NCBI GenBank assembly: GCA_029582165.1
Contig: CM055889.1
Location: 9,818,341-9,882,340, forward strand
DNA: 64,000 nucleotides
Source: Portulaca oleracea
Taxonomy: Eukaryota; Streptophyta; Magnoliopsida; Caryophyllales; Portulacaceae
Reading direction: 5' to 3'
Position 1 is the stretch's first letter; the number at the start of each line of letters is the position of its first letter. The notes below the pieces were generated by a model that had not been told where the DNA came from, did not search any database, and saw nothing but the letters and a program-made list of their open reading frames with translations. This document shows positions 43,661-58,500 of the stretch, piece by piece. The translations under genes and the position numbers were made by a program.

Positions 43661-44635
43661 CCTTAGGATTGGTCTTGGCCTCATTCATCCCAACCATGGT
43701 GCAACCTCAAGTAGTGCTACATAAGTACCTGCGATGTACAAAGAGGTCAACAATTGTGTCTGATTCATATAATCATTATGTTGAGGGTATGTTCCAGAAG
43801 GTTCGTGAAGAGCTTCAATTTGTGAAAAAATGGTTATGAAACAAAACTACAATAGTTGTATGGACTAATCAGTATGAGATTGACTCAAACGGAGCAAAGG
43901 ATGGTGGAAAAGGAAGAGAATCTAAGCAAACCTAAATCATTTTTTAGAAAGCAAGATAACCTAAATCACAATAACCATAGAGGTCATAACTTACTGCAAA
44001 AGAGGGCTTAACTAAATGTAACATGGTGTGCTTAAATTTACACACTAAGTACACTATTGTCTCTCCATTTCCCTCATGGCATACTATGAGAAAGGTTGAA
44101 GTATAACCAATGACCAATTATTCTAAGACAATAGAGACCTCTATGTTTAGCTGCGTACTCCACGGCAAATGGACAATGTTTCTTAGCTAAGGCATCTCCT
44201 TTCTTCATGTAAATATCTCTTACCATTTTAACAAAGAGAAATGGCCAAAACCAATGCATCTCTAACCAAGTAAAAGGGTTTACTTTCCAATAATGTTCAA
44301 GAAGCAAACTCCTTTTATACTAAAACGCACACCACTGATATGTTTGGATTAAAATAATCTAATGAAACCAACTTGAACATCTAAGTAATTACACTTACCT
44401 AGTTTGTGGTACTAATGCTTAAATGGTAGTCAGCCAAAAGACAACTACAGAGAAAATAAATAGCTAAGACATCTCCTTTCTTCATGTAAATATCTCTTAC
44501 CATTTTAAAAGAGAAATGGAATATCCAGAATCATCTAACAAGAGCCAGCCAAAAGATAACTACAGAGAAAATAAATAGCATTCATCTAATAATAGAAAAG
44601 GAATAAGATAGAGCAAAAGAAGGTGGGGGAGGGGG
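43661..44635. other. Unassigned; local 60-bp direct repeat
   Basis: 'agctaagacatctcctttcttcatgtaaatatctcttacc' occurs at about 44184 and 44463, flanked both times by 'gccaaaa.acaactacagagaaaataaatagc'-like text. A 77-codon minus-strand ORF at 44074-44307 contains the first copy, but I recognise no family. Confidence 0.4.
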
Positions 44636-47600
44636 TGTAATAACCCGCCCCAAAATCACGATTAATTAAGTACTAATTACCGTAATTATCTAAATTACGT
44701 ATAAATTTTTCGCGTTTACTTTTAAATATTTATTTTATCGGTGTCAAGTCTCGTGCAGGAGATGGCAAAGGGTATCAAGTTACGGGTTCATAAACCTTTA
44801 ATTCACTTTAATTACCCGTTAAGTTAATTTATATCGGGTTTTACCGTTTACATTATTTCTTTAACCGAAAGGGGTTTAATTATTTTACTTCTCAACGTTT
44901 ATATTTTATTATCCAAACTTAATTTATTTTATTTTAGATTATGTTTATTTTATTTTAGTACAAGTAATATTTATGTCCATTCATTTAATTTTATTAGTTC
45001 AAGTTCTATTTTATTTTAACCCAATTGTTACCAATTAATTTTATTTAGTGCAAACTAATTTTATTAAACTAGTATTTGTTTACAATTTATTTTACTTAAT
45101 CAAAATTCAGACTTGTTAAGTATTATTAGTGTTTTAATTAAGTGGAGGAAAATATACTACTAATGGGTATTAGTAAACCCATTTCCTCATTCTAATTTCT
45201 CAAACACACTTCACTTTCTCTCTCTACCTTCCTCCTCCTCTCTTGCCCAACCAGCCACAGCAGCCCACCACGGCCATTTTTCCCCGCCACCAGCCACTAC
45301 GCCACCTCCTTCCTCCTCTCTTGTGTTTTCATCAAATTTTAACCCAGGTAATCTCTCAAACCCCCAAATTCAATTCTTTTAAACCCTAATCTGAGTTTTA
45401 TGTTTTATATGTGTAATTCTTGTAAATTCTATCTCTTTTACTCTCTTTAATCATGAATTCAAAGTTATGATTGTATTAGTCAAGTTAGGGTTTGAGTTTA
45501 GAGTATGTGCATGTGAAATTTGAGGTGTTCTTGAGGTTTTCTTGATGATTTCTTAATGGATGATGATTTAATCTTAATGCATGTGAGTTTCTTGATGAGA
45601 TTCTGAGTATTAAGGGCTGTTTATAAAAGTTAAGTTTGATGTTTAAGTGTTGTTATGTTTAATTTGGGTGACATTTTGGTGAAAGAGTGCTAAATTAAGT
45701 TGTATATGAAAGAATGCATGTTGAATCCATGGATGCATGTGAAATTTAAGGTCTTTGATGAGCTAGTTGTGAAGGTTTAATTCTGGAAATATGGTAGATA
45801 ATAGCTTAAATGAAGTTTGGTAAGGAATTAGTATGAATTAAGAGCTTTAAAACATCATTAGAGTTGAGTTTAAGTGCAAGAAAGATTCTGCTCAATTTCT
45901 GGAAAATTACAGGGACTTGAAAGTTGGATTTTTACCCAGATTTTTACTCCATGGGATAGCCCAAAGTGTTAGCTAACCATAGGCTTTGGAATTTCTAAAT
46001 TCCGTCTTGTATAGGCCGAGTTATGGCCAAAACCGTAACGCGTTTGAATACGTTTCTGGAAGTCAGTAGCTTAAGGGCTGTTTTTCGTCCCTTTGAAGAT
46101 CTTTCTAGTTTTTGTGGTAAACATGAAAGTTTTAGGTCACATTGCAAGCTTTCCAGAAAGGTATGGTTTGTAGTTATCCGATATCGGGAGTGTGAGTTAT
46201 GAGCCCGGAAGAAGGGCTGTCCATCTTGAAGTTTCTGCCCAGTTTATTCCTTATTAAATTCCATCTTTGGGGCCCTAAACCAATATCAATAGAGGATTTT
46301 AAGCATTGATAAGTTATGGTTATATGTTGTAATCCTATATTATGATTTTAAGGTTGAAAAGTATGGTTTGGAAGCCTAAGTATATCCTAAGGTCATCATT
46401 CCAAGGGTTTATGAATCTAACACAAGTTATAAGTTTTCTCCTCATGGACTTTAGCTTAAAAGCCCTTTATTATTGATCTAGCTAAGATTTCTCATCTAGC
46501 TTTATAACCTCCAAGCCCTAAGTAGCTTCAAGTCTTTTCCCTCTAAAGTACCAACTTAAGCTTGCCTCTCAATCACGTTCAAAACCCATGAATCATTCTC
46601 ACTTCATTTTTAATCTCATTATCACGTCTTCGCATCATCTTTAAGTCCACGATTTCCATTCTAACCTTCAATCTTTAAGTCCCATTCTTCATCAATTTAA
46701 GCTACCTTTCCAAGATTCAAGTTCCATCTTCTTAATTCACCTTTCTATGTCAATACCTTCATATAAATTCGACCCGGAGTTCTTAATTATCCGAACCCAG
46801 TTTCTGTCCGGGCCCATTTTGGAGCCCTCCCTCTCATTTTTACCCTCTGGTTCTATTGACAAAGTTGTAGATTATAGTTTTCCCTATTCCGGGATGTACT
46901 CTTTTACTTCATTCCGATTTTCCTAACTCAAGTTACACTATAATCTTTATTTTTATACAACCTGAAATTTTCTCCCTAAGTTATTTCATTTATATTTTCC
47001 TAAGTTTCTAAACTTTTGAAACTAATTAAGAGCCTCATTCGGTTCTTCATTTTCCATTATTCATGTCTTAGTTGACAAGTTACCAAAGCCATCTCAAAGC
47101 CGAGACGCACCAGTGGACTTTATCATCCCAAGGTACGCAAATTGTCCAACCTTTACCGCCTTAGTGCGTACATTATTCATGTATTATCAAGTTTTATGCT
47201 TTATGTAATCTTTTATGTTTTAAAGTGGACCCGCCTTATATTATCATTTATATGTACTCATGTTTTAGCACTCGATCGAGTGCCTTGGCACAGTCGATCA
47301 GCTTAGCGGTCACCCAATCCAAATCTAGATCGATTTGGGCACGCGTGTGTGAGGTGCTTGCACCGATCATGAGGGTTCCACATATTTATTCATCTATCTT
47401 TACTACATTGTTATTCATGTATGTTATGTATGTACTTCATTTCAGTTATTGGTTTTACTCCCTTCCCTTGTTTTCAAAATGAATTTAAATCACAGACTAA
47501 AACCGTTTTGAACGGTTTTACGTGTTGGAGGTTTACGATCTTGAGTGTTTCCCCACTCACTTTTTGCAATGTTTTAATGTTTTGTTTTTAGGAGGTTCGA

Positions 47601-47946
47601 GCTCCCGAGGCAAAGACAAATCAGTTCCGAAGTAGCTTCAATCGCGTGAGGTAGTTCCTAAGTCACGTTAATGGCAGGAGAGCCGGTTTGGCAGTTGCTT
47701 GGAAGTTCTCTTATGGTTTTAAGTTTATGTATCCATAAATTCAAGGATTGTATAAGTTTGTACTTATGTTTTGGGTTTGGAGTTTAGCATTTTTCTTTCT
47801 TGTGGTTATAAAGTTTTGGTGTGTTTGTGCCTTGTCTCTTTTGGGGACGGCGGTAATGCCTCGATCTAAAGTGTTCCGCTGTGCTAATCACAGGTTTGGG
47901 TTTCTGAGTAGGATTTTAATCTTGTGATTAAGGTTGGGGTGTTACA
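44636..47946 (+). mobile_element. Solo LTR of a Tekay/Del-like gypsy element, 3.3 kb
   Basis: It starts TGTAATAACCCGCCCC, ends TTGGGGTGTTACA, and is flanked by GGGGG on both sides (44631-44635 and 47947-47951). There are no retroviral genes. Near the 3' end are 'ggtaatgcctcgatc' and 'gctgtgctaatcacagg', phrases I associate with chromovirus (Tekay/Del) LTRs. The 3.3-kb length fits that group. The poly-G target makes the duplication less certain than a complex one would. Confidence 0.82.
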
Positions 47947-48061
47947 GGGGGAATTACCAGCGAGACTGAATTGATTCAAGCATTTCTACAAATAGTTGGT
48001 GCTCATTCCCTACAAGTAATCTAGCAACTAAGGAATATCACCTACGATTTTTCTTGGAAAC

Positions 48062-48235
48062 CTGGAAATCAGATATGAGGGCATTGTTGAATCTAATTCC
48101 AAGCGTAGCATCATCATCACTGGAATAACCATAATCACCAACATCATAGTAGTCCTCGACAGCACTGGCCATAAAATCATCGATTTTGGCAGAATCTTCA
48201 TCATAGGTATCGAGAAGGTCCTTGTCGAAATCCAT
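48062..48235 (-). CDS. Hypothetical acidic protein, possible first exon
   Basis: MDFDKDLLDTYDED starts an open frame rich in Asp, Glu, Tyr and Ser (VEDYYDVGDYGYSSDDDA). It has a possible splice donor CAG|GTTTCC at 48061-48062; unspliced it ends at 48038. The frame is preceded by a leader-like region to about 48460. I do not recognise the family and find no following exon. The 3.3-kb solo LTR begins only about 115 bp downstream, so a gene here may have been cut off. Confidence 0.35.
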
Positions 48236-48459
48236 CCCCTACCTAAAACCCTAATTCGCTCACTGATTCCTCACCAAACACTCGACATTGGATCAAGAAA
48301 TCCACAACGAAATAAATCAATCTGCAACCGACGAGGCCAGTGATAGAAGAAAGAATCAAGAATTGTGATGGTTGGTGATCGAAGAAAAGAAATGTATGCA
48401 TTCTGCTAGTGAAAGGAGAAAAGTTACCCAAAAATGCCAAAGGTCTGCTCAAACGTGCA

Positions 48460-51400
48460 AGTGAAGGAGATGATGTGCTTTAGGAAGTAGGTAATTAAAA
48501 AGCCCTCAAGTTTGATAAATATACTAAACTGCCATGTGAACACTGAACAGTACCCAACCAATTTGAACAGTAAATGTGAATTATGGTTTTTTTTTAATGT
48601 TTAAGGATTTAAACCACAATTAGCAAATGGGCATCTATTAAACCAACAAAAACTTACCTTGTATGAAACAACACCAATTAGCAAACATCTATTAAACCAA
48701 CAAAAACCTACCCTATACAAAACATAAACGCCCCTCCCAGTCCTATAGAAAATTCTTCAGTAAACTCATAACAACAAAATCACCAAAAATCAAGGGTAGA
48801 TCAACAACCTGTCAAGAATTAAAAATAAAATCTCACGCAGCTACTAATAAATCAGAGTTGGGCAAAAGTCTAGGGATAATTTGAGCATTAAAACAAATTA
48901 GCATGTTGAAGACAGGTCAAAGAAGCATACATACTTACCACTTAATATATGGACTAAAATGAATTGTGTTTTCGTCACTGAATATTTGGAACCAACTGGA
49001 GAATCTTATCAATAATTCTACATCTATTCAAATACGTATTATTTATTCATATGTGTTTTGCTCCCTGAATAATGTTTGGTAACAACTACCAATTTTAGGG
49101 CTTTCCTAAAAGCATCAAGCAAAGCATAGCAGAACGAATATCAATTCTTTTGCTTTGTGTTTGAAGGCAGTACCCCTAATTTCTAATGATTATTGTAAAT
49201 GGGCTTCCAACAGATCTAGCTAGTGGACTCCCATCATTAGTACGATCAATCGGTGGCTAAAAAGTAACAACCCTTTTTCCTTTTTTATTCCCCCCTGTTT
49301 TTTTTTCCCTTTACAATTATAGCTCAATCATAAATTGGAACATGTATAGAAGAACAACAATAATAATACTTGTACGCTACCAAAGAAGGGTCCAACAATA
49401 ACAACACCATACACACTTGTTCGACTTAAATAAAAGGATGGAATAAGAGGTTAGGAAAAGGCAACGAGAAATTAATGTATATCATCCTTAAATTATCCTT
49501 CTGTTCACTGATAATCTGATATTGAAAATCTCCTAATATGATACTAAAATCTCCTAATTATCCATTTAACGCCATACATCAGCAGCATGGATTTTGTTAA
49601 TAAATGAAAGAATGGGAGGATTTAGCCATAAATAACACATCAAACGTACGAGTCTTCTGACTTTAAATATGTTTTAAGTGTTTAAAGCAATCACAGCAAA
49701 GAACACAAAACTATCCAGATACTGTAAAACATTAAGGTTTAATAAATAAAAGAATGAAATGCAATCGCATTCAATGACCACAAAACTGACCACAAAAAGT
49801 GTCAAAACTGAACCTTAAATAAAAGAATGGAAGGATGTTAGCCCTAATTACCATAAGTCATCAACTTTATTAATGCAATAATGCTTCATCAGAATCTCTT
49901 TGTGGAAAGCACAACCATATCATCAATACAACCAGAACTATCCAAATTTCAAGTATGTCTTATGTTGAGCCACTATTATTACTTGCATCTCCCTTTTCAA
50001 ATTCTTCTTGTCATTGAACTTCATAGTCACAATTTAAATTCTACTCCACTGCCTCATTCCCAACTAATCTCAGGGTAATAATCCACAACAGTTCCGAAAA
50101 TTTGATCAACAGAGTACTTTGAGCTTAAGCCAATGGCCACAGAAGCTCATTAGCATGGATAAAACTCGTACTTCATTTTCTACCGAACTAAGCCTACTTT
50201 ATGGTAACTTAAAGAAAGGAAATCCTACTTTGTAGTTTCTATGATTATAATCACATGTAAACGAAAATGCACCCATCAAGCATTATCAAATTCAATCATA
50301 AAACCAAGCTCTCGACATAAGAAAAGTAGAAGTAATTGAATTAAAGTCAAAATAAGCACCAATTGAATAAAGGGAGCCTCTCAGTCTCTCTCTTTTTTTT
50401 ATATATATATGAGGGGAACTCACAAATTTCTCCCATAGAGGGCTCTAATGTGATTGTTTTTCCTGGGTACTATGAAGTTCCTCAAGGATTAGTAGTTACT
50501 GCATCCACAAACCCATCAAAATGGCGTTAGAAGCCCATAAAAAAGATGAAAGATCAATCCCAAAAGATAAGAAAGACAGAAAGATTAACCAGTACTGTCT
50601 TGGTAGAAGACATGACGATAGCTTACTGAATCCATTAAGGTCTTCATCATAATCAAGCTTTGTTTACCATATGAAAGATCTGCACACAAAAACCCATAAT
50701 TTCTGGATCATGAGTAGTTTCAGATCGAAGAATGAACAACACACTGATGAAGCTTGTTTAAAATCTGCAGCACGCTAATTTGCAAGAAACCTGTGATATG
50801 TAGCAGGCTTAGTATCCAGACACATAAAAGAACCCCAAAATCCCCAACTTTTGTCGCTAATTTTAGTTTAGGTTTCTGATTTTGAATGCACATGACTCTC
50901 GAAATATTTGACATATAATTTAACAACAAAATCATTGAATAGAAAAGAAATGAATCGAGTTAGGGTTGGCCATTTGTGCCTGCAGTAGAGGCACTCAAGT
51001 CTGATATTCTAATTTCTTGCAAGAAATCAAGCACATTGAAGTTTGCACACTGTTTCTATGATACACTAACCCGTGATCATAAAAGTAGACCACAAAAGTT
51101 AGACTCAGTTGACAAAGAAAGTGCAAGTCTATTGAGCAAAAGAAGTGATTCAAAGGCCCGAGTTAAAATTGAACTTAAATAGAGGCTCCACAGTTCATTG
51201 GATTAAATTCAGCGAGAACAAAAATGACAGTGCAAACTAACTCATGAATCAGATGTATATTCGAAAAAACAAATGAAACAACAAATCAATGAACGAAAAA
51301 AAGACAGAAATTATCAATTAATTGTGTTCTAATCAATTGAAACCAAAGAAAGGAAAGATAAAAATAAACGAATAGAAATTGAAATCTTACCCGGCGACAG

Positions 51401-52270
51401 CACACCGTTGTAAGTACTTCACGGCCATCGGAACCAATTTGTAGCAAACAATCGAAGTTGGAACAAACGAAGTTGGAGGAATTCACAAGATTTCCATTTG
51501 CTTATTGACAACAGGAATCCAAGTTGTAGCAAGCAATCGACGACAACAGGAAGCCGACCGAGAGGAGAGCTGGGTCTGCTTTTAGGGTTGGTGTCTCGCT
51601 GCAAATCAACCGCCTTCCGTCACTTGCTGAAAACAAACGAAGACACCGACAACAGAAAACCCTACCCAGAAAACCGTTCGAGAGAGACGGAGGGAGGAGT
51701 AAGGTCTGCTTTTAGGGCAACCAGACTGTTTGCAAAATAAAGACATAGAATAGTATTCAAGTTAGAGGAATTCACAAGATTGCCATTTGAACAGTAACTC
51801 ATCTTAAATGAACAGTAACTTGACATCCTATCTTTTTAATGTTAAAGGATTTCAGTATTTTTCTCCCTATCTCTTATAGTGTTGTGAAAAAGTGACCATA
51901 TCCGCAGAGTTGTATATTGTCATTCTTATGAAGTGGGTGTGGGTGCGTCGTCATCAACGAATCATCTTCATCTTCATCCACTTTGATGCCCTTTTCCAAT
52001 TTGTCTTCTCTTACCAAATCTACAATTTGCATTTTTAAAATCAGCAAAACTATACTTCCACTTCTCTCTCTCACTACTGATTTCTCAAAATTATCTCCAC
52101 CCTCCGATCACCCCTTGATCCTCTCTAATCTGATTGATTATGATTAAGCCCATCCATTATAATCTGATTGATTAATACTCCCTAATCACACCAACTTTCG
52201 TCTTCATCTTTTTCTCCCTCCTCTCTATCTCCTTCTCTCTCTAGTCTTCTGCTTGTCAAACCCTCCAAAA
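48460..52270. other. Intergenic, no gene recognised
   Basis: AT-rich, many 'accaacaaaaacctacc' and 'taaaagaatgg' short repeats. 51760-51860 shares 'tgaacagtaa..' and 'taatgttaaaggattt' phrases with 48530-48610, so small repeat copies are present. 52200-52270 ('ctctctatctccttctctctc') is the pyrimidine-rich 5' leader of the ALDH gene. Confidence 0.5.
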
Positions 52271-55200
52271 ATGCTTCGATTCTCACTTCAACGAGGTAAG
52301 TCACACTTCCAAACATCTCCTATGAATAGTCTTTTTGTTTGATCGATTGAGTGAGTGATGATCGGACGTGTTGAATTTGGTGATTTGGGATGCTTTAACA
52401 CTAATTTTCCCCCCTTTGATTTGGGTCACAGCAAGACATGCAAAAACGTTGCCGCCTCAAATTTTTGCGCTGAAGTATACAACTGCAACTGAGCCGTCTA
52501 GTCAGCAACGAAAACCTCTGGTAAACCCCGCGAAATGTGAATACCCAGATTGATCTTTTGTGGAAATAAATCAGTTGATTACATTCCCATTAGTGGGTCT
52601 GTTTCATTGGTGTCTGGAAATCTTGGGGTTGCTTTTATTTATTAAGAAAAGAAAGAAAAAAAAAATTCTTGGTTTTCATAGTTGATCAAGTTGGTCTTTT
52701 TACTTGATTCTGTTTCTTCATGACTTCATTGTAGAGAAATAATTTGATGTTTCAATTGGTACTCCCTGTATTTTCAAAAATCTATTAGGTTCACTCGAAA
52801 TGATTATAAGCTCTAATGGTTAATGTAAATTTATCGAATACGTTTCTATTGTAAAATTTCTCAAAAACATAGGAATATCAAATTGAATAGAAAATAGGTT
52901 GCATTTTCAGTCAGTGTATGATCTTAGGCAGTCTTGCTAGAACGGTAGAACCCTTGAGAGAATGACTACCTAGGTTTTGTATCTTACATTTCTTAAAGAA
53001 AAAAAATGATCTTAGGTAAGTTAGGTTGAGAGGGAGAGGCCCATTTGTTGTGTACTCATTTTGTGAATAATTATCTGTTTGGAATGAATGGGAGGTGGTA
53101 GAAGATCAATGGAGATATGTGGGAGTAAATGGAGGAAGCAAATCAAAAAGATATGCTATTCAGCTATATTACTGGGATCCAGCCATACCCATTTTGAAGT
53201 GTGGATTGTCCTGCGCATGTCGTAGCCTACCTGGATTTGTATTATAAAATTTGTGTGTTTTTGGTAAAAAATGAACTGTTGACTGTCCATACCCATGTTC
53301 GAGTTATGTCATTGACATGGGTACATGAAGCCAAATGAAGAGTCCAACTGACATAGTTATCTCGTAGTTGTTGTATATATCCGTTTGCTTCTGCTCGGTT
53401 ATTCTGCCTGAAGCACTTGTTTTGGGTTACCATTTACAATGACCTAAGTTGCATCTGGATGGTTCTTGTATCAGAGGGTCCCGAATCTGATTGGTGGCAA
53501 GTTTGTCGAGTCACAAGCAACTGAAGTAATTGACGTTATTAATCCGGTACTCCATTTGTCCTCTTATTTTCGTTCTTGTACATGGATGGAAATAGTCTTT
53601 GTTAAAATACATATTAGTGACATCTGTTCTGCTATCAGGCGACGCAAGAGGTTGTTTCTCATGTTCCCTTAACTACCAAGGAGGAATTCAAAGCTGCAGT
53701 TTCTGCAGCAAAACAGGCTTTTCCCTCATGGAGAAATACACCTGTCACGACTCGCCAGCGGGTAATGTTGAAGCTCCAAGAACTTATCAGAAGGGACATG
53801 GTAAGCTTTAAGCATTTTACGTTACTTATGTCACATTCTTTTCCTTCTTTTGTTTAAGTTGTTGCACTTTGTTGTGCAGGATAAGCTTGCCCTAAGCATT
53901 ACTACTGAACAAGGGAAGACGCTCAAAGATGCTCAGGGTGATGTTTTCCGTGGCTTAGGTTGGTTCTTCTTTGGCCTTTGTGTATGGAGAGCTGGTGCAT
54001 GCTGTATAGGTATATCTAACTCCCTTATCTGCTAACTCTTTTTGTAGAGGTTGTGGAACATGCATGTGGAATGGGAACTCTTCAAATGGGAGAGTATGTT
54101 TCCAATGTATCCCATGGTATCGATACTTACAGCATTCGGGAACCCCTTGGTGTATGTGCTGGTATCTGCCCCTTCAACTTTCCGGCAATGATTCCTTTAT
54201 GGGTAAGGAAGCAGGAAGTTACTGTCTAGTATAAGCCACATAACATATTCTGTCTGATGTTTGCTTTGTCCTGTTTTTAGTGATCAGTAGAGTTCTTATT
54301 GCCATTTGGATTGTAAAGGTTTTCTGCATAATATACACGTATTGGACTGCTAAGTGTGAACTGAGAGTATTTTCTCAATCTATGGAAAATAATTGTGATT
54401 CTGTGAAAGAAAAGTTGAATCTAATTGGCTTCATGTCATCTAAGACGAATATCATGTTCCACAAGTTGTTTGAAGTCAATATATATCCATACCACTGGTC
54501 GCACAAGTATTTAAAAAAATATCTGTAGGTTATATCTGTGTATTCATCAGTTTGGCAATTCCTATAGTGCCAGATGTAATTTAGATTCCATCACTTTGTT
54601 TCTTGCACCCAAAATCCATGCTTGCAAAGTGTCGTCAATTCTTCTGTAGTTGTCCAGGAGATATGTCAGCCACTATCTTCTTGTTTACTTACCATAGGGT
54701 TGTTGGAGTGAAAACATTATATATGAAGAAATCCCTTGTGTGTGGATCTCTGTGATGCTTTCCTGATATACTTTTGTTAATGGCCTTGGATTTTTGGCCG
54801 ATAAATTGTTGCCATTCTGTTTGACCTTCTGGATATTTTAAACTTAGATTAGTTGGGTGCCAATGTGCTATGTGTTGTGGTTTGGCTAGTGTGGAGATCT
54901 TATGAACTTGGATTCTGTTATGAGTATGGTGGTTTGTATCCTTGAGATTGTAATTCAAGACAATCAGAAGCACTAGTGATATCAGAGCAAACTTCCACTA
55001 AATGTTTTGATGGACTACTTCCAGAAGATACTTTTTCTCTTAACTTTTTATCGTTCCGGAATAGGATCTCCTACCCTGCTAAAAGTTAAGAATTTTCATA
55101 CGATTCTCTAAACTCCCTATGCCTGCTGAAAAGATAAACAGGTCTTTATATGATCGTATTCGTGGGAACATGATTCAAGATACTGACACTGTAATTCCAT

Positions 55201-55471
55201 TTTGCCAGATGTTCCCTATCGCTGTCACTTGTGGCAATACCTTTGTTTTAAAGCCATCTGAGAAAGATCCAGGTTGGTTTCGTTTCTTTTGTATAGTCAT
55301 GTATTTTTTGATGTATTCAACAACACTATTGCATCATCGATGAGAGTTTGAGGGCATAATTTTTTCTATTTGCCTCTTTTCTATGTGGGCTACATCCCAT
55401 TGGTGTCCTTTCAGTGCATCTTTAGATTACTTATCCGAAAAGAGAAACTACTGGTAGACTTCATCATCATC

Positions 55472-55517
<46 letters not shown>

Positions 55518-58500
55518 TTCTCCTTTCCTGAACAAGTTTAGATAAGTTCAGTTTATAGTAAGTTTAGAATATGCTTCCAAAAAAATTTAGAATAAATTCA
55601 GTTAATAGGTTCAGAATAAATTCAGTCAATAAGTTCAAAACATATCTTACAAATAAGTTCACTTAATAGGAAGTTCAATCAAAATAAGTTCTAAAGAATA
55701 GGGCCTTTGTCCCTAGATGGCATAATTGATGGTAAATTTCTCTTTGTTGCGCTTATATCTTATAAGCTCTTTGTCTTTGCCGATTTGGTGTTCTCTATAT
55801 TCAGATTTTATCCTTTGAACAATGATATAAGCTCCTTTTTCATCCAACTACCTGTTTTTACTTTTGTAAATTTGAGTCGTGGTTCTTTTTCATTCAATAC
55901 GCACTAGTATTTTTCATATCTGACAGGACGACTAGAGTCTGTGTATGTAGGCAGCTAGCATTCTGGCAGAGACAATGAACTGATAACTTCTATCTCTACA
56001 CTTGTTTGGATTGGATAAGCCATACATACAAAGTTAATTCCAGCTTCTTGAATCAATTTTGGTAAATTAATATATTGTATGCTTTTCTGTAGGGGCTTCC
56101 ATTATGCTTGCTGAGTTGGCTATGGAAGCAGGTCTACCTGATGGTGTCTTAAATATTGTTCATGGAACTCATGTATGTTTTCTTTCTGCATTCTCTCCTG
56201 GGAAAAGCCGTCTGCTGTTTCTATGTGATGTGCATGTGCTTCAGTCAGTTTAGTTGTTTCATATATCTTCGATGATATATTCTTTTCATTATTTTCCCCC
56301 TGTTTTTTAGGTGTAGAGATCTTTCAACCCATTTTGTTCCCTCTCCGCATCTTTTAGGTGTTCATCTTGCTTTTGCTCCTACATATATGCATGTGACTGT
56401 TTACTTTATGAACCAGGAAACTGTGAATGCTATATGTGACGACGACGATATCCGTGCTGTATCATTTGTTGGTTCAAATACTGTAAGCTATTTCTCAACC
56501 TACTATATGGATTACTTTATTCTAGTTATGCTTGTTTCTAGTCACAGGTTGCAGTTATTATTTGCAAATTATTGAATATATACATGAAGCTGTGTCAAGG
56601 GAATGAAAACTTCCTTGTGATTTCTATGTTTAGGTGCTTTCGTATTGTTCTTGGTTTGTTATTATATAGTTTGATGACTCTGTTTGATCTTGTTATTTGA
56701 AGGCTGGCATGCACATTTATGCTAGAGCAGCAGCTAACGGAAAACGTGTTCAGGTGAATACAACATTATCTGGCTTTACAGAGATATATGTTATCGTCCT
56801 AACTGTCCATATATCAATGAACTGACTGACAACTGATGCATAATTGGGCAGTCTAACATGGGAGCCAAAAACCATGCAATTGTGTTGCCTGATGCAAATG
56901 TTGATGCTACTGCAAATGCTTTAGTCGCTGCTGGATTTGGTGCTGCAGGGCAGCGATGCATGGCGCTCAGCACTGTGGTTTTTGTTGGGGACCTAAAGAC
57001 ATGGTATTTCTGCTTTGATAATTTATCTTGTGTCTCTATTGTGTTCTTGTCATGTGATGTGTTCTTAGTATAGTATTTGGTAATTACTAATTAGATCACA
57101 TATATTTGGACTAAAAGTCGAGCGTGCCTGCCTTCATTAGTAAAAGTAACGGTAGTGGGATTAATATGTAGCAAAGAAAGAGGGCAAACTCATTATTATT
57201 GTTGTTCTAAGGAGCAATACAGCTCAACTGCGCACTAATCAGCCTTTCTTCTAATATTTGAAGGGAAAACAAGTTGATTGAGCGTGCAAAAAGCTTGAAA
57301 GTCAATGCTGGAATAGCACCCGATGCTGATCTTGGTCCAGTTATAAGCAAACAGGTAACTAGCTGATATCCTAGTATTCTTGTATCTGTATCCTGTTGTA
57401 AACTAAGACCCAAATCTAGTTTTTCTGGCAATAACATTATTTCAGCTACTACAAACCCTCGTATCCTGGATTCACCACAAAAAATCGTGGAAAATTCTTT
57501 TTTCTTTTGTTCTTTCTCCCCGGTCCGTGACTACCTATTAGTTAACGTCTTCTTGATTACTCATAGCTGCATCCAAGTCCTAATTTCCTATCTTATCTAG
57601 TTGGCTAGATCACCATTTTCCTTTGGAACTTTCTAAGATGTACTTACTTGAAATTGATGATGGCAGGCAAAAGAACGTATTTGTAAATTAATTCAAAGTG
57701 GGGTGGATGCTGGAGGCAGACTTGTGCTGGATGGAAGAAACATTGTGGTCTGTGTTCTGTCTTTGACGCTCTGTAGTTTTTCATGTTGCAGTCATCTATA
57801 ATTCAAGCAATCCAATTCACTTTTCAGAATGGCACATATTTCGACGTTGCGCCAATTACGAATTTGATATCCCCCCCCCCCCCCAAAAAAAAAAGAAGAG
57901 AAATGCAAAGAAAGAAGAAAGAACGGGTTAATATGGCCAATGATGAGTACTGAACTTGAAGTTAGTATTCTTCATATGCTTTGTTTCAGATACGCTGGAA
58001 AGTTAATCTTAGGATCGTTATTTGTGTCCATAAATTTGGAAATTGAATGTTGCTTGTCTCCTCATGGGATATATTTTCTATGTTTGATTTTCTGTTGTTT
58101 CGATTTCTTCAACCTGGCTATGTGCAAACAGGTTCCAGGGTACGAAAGTGGAAACTTTATAGGTCCCACTATCCTTTCTGACGTTACACCTGATATGGAA
58201 TGCTACAAGGTAAGTTTTATCCGCATTTTGATTTTTCATTCATTTTTTTTTTAATCTCAAACCATTTCATTATCTCTGTTCTTAGTAGCAGTATAACTAG
58301 TTCTTTATATTGGGATAACCCTTTCTCTTTGCATGAACAGGAGGAAATATTTGGGCCGGTACTGCTTTGCATGCAGGTAGGGCTAGCTTTACCTTTCTGT
58401 TGGAACTGTGGCTGCCGTTGCTAGAACTAAAACTAACATCCATTTTTTTTATGTTAACTCGGTTTAGGCTGACAGTTTGGACGAAGCTATAAATATTGTC

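Noticed and set aside
54280..54528. ORF of 82 aa in an ALDH intron
   Set aside because: It is within intron 6; the exons on both sides join in phase without it.
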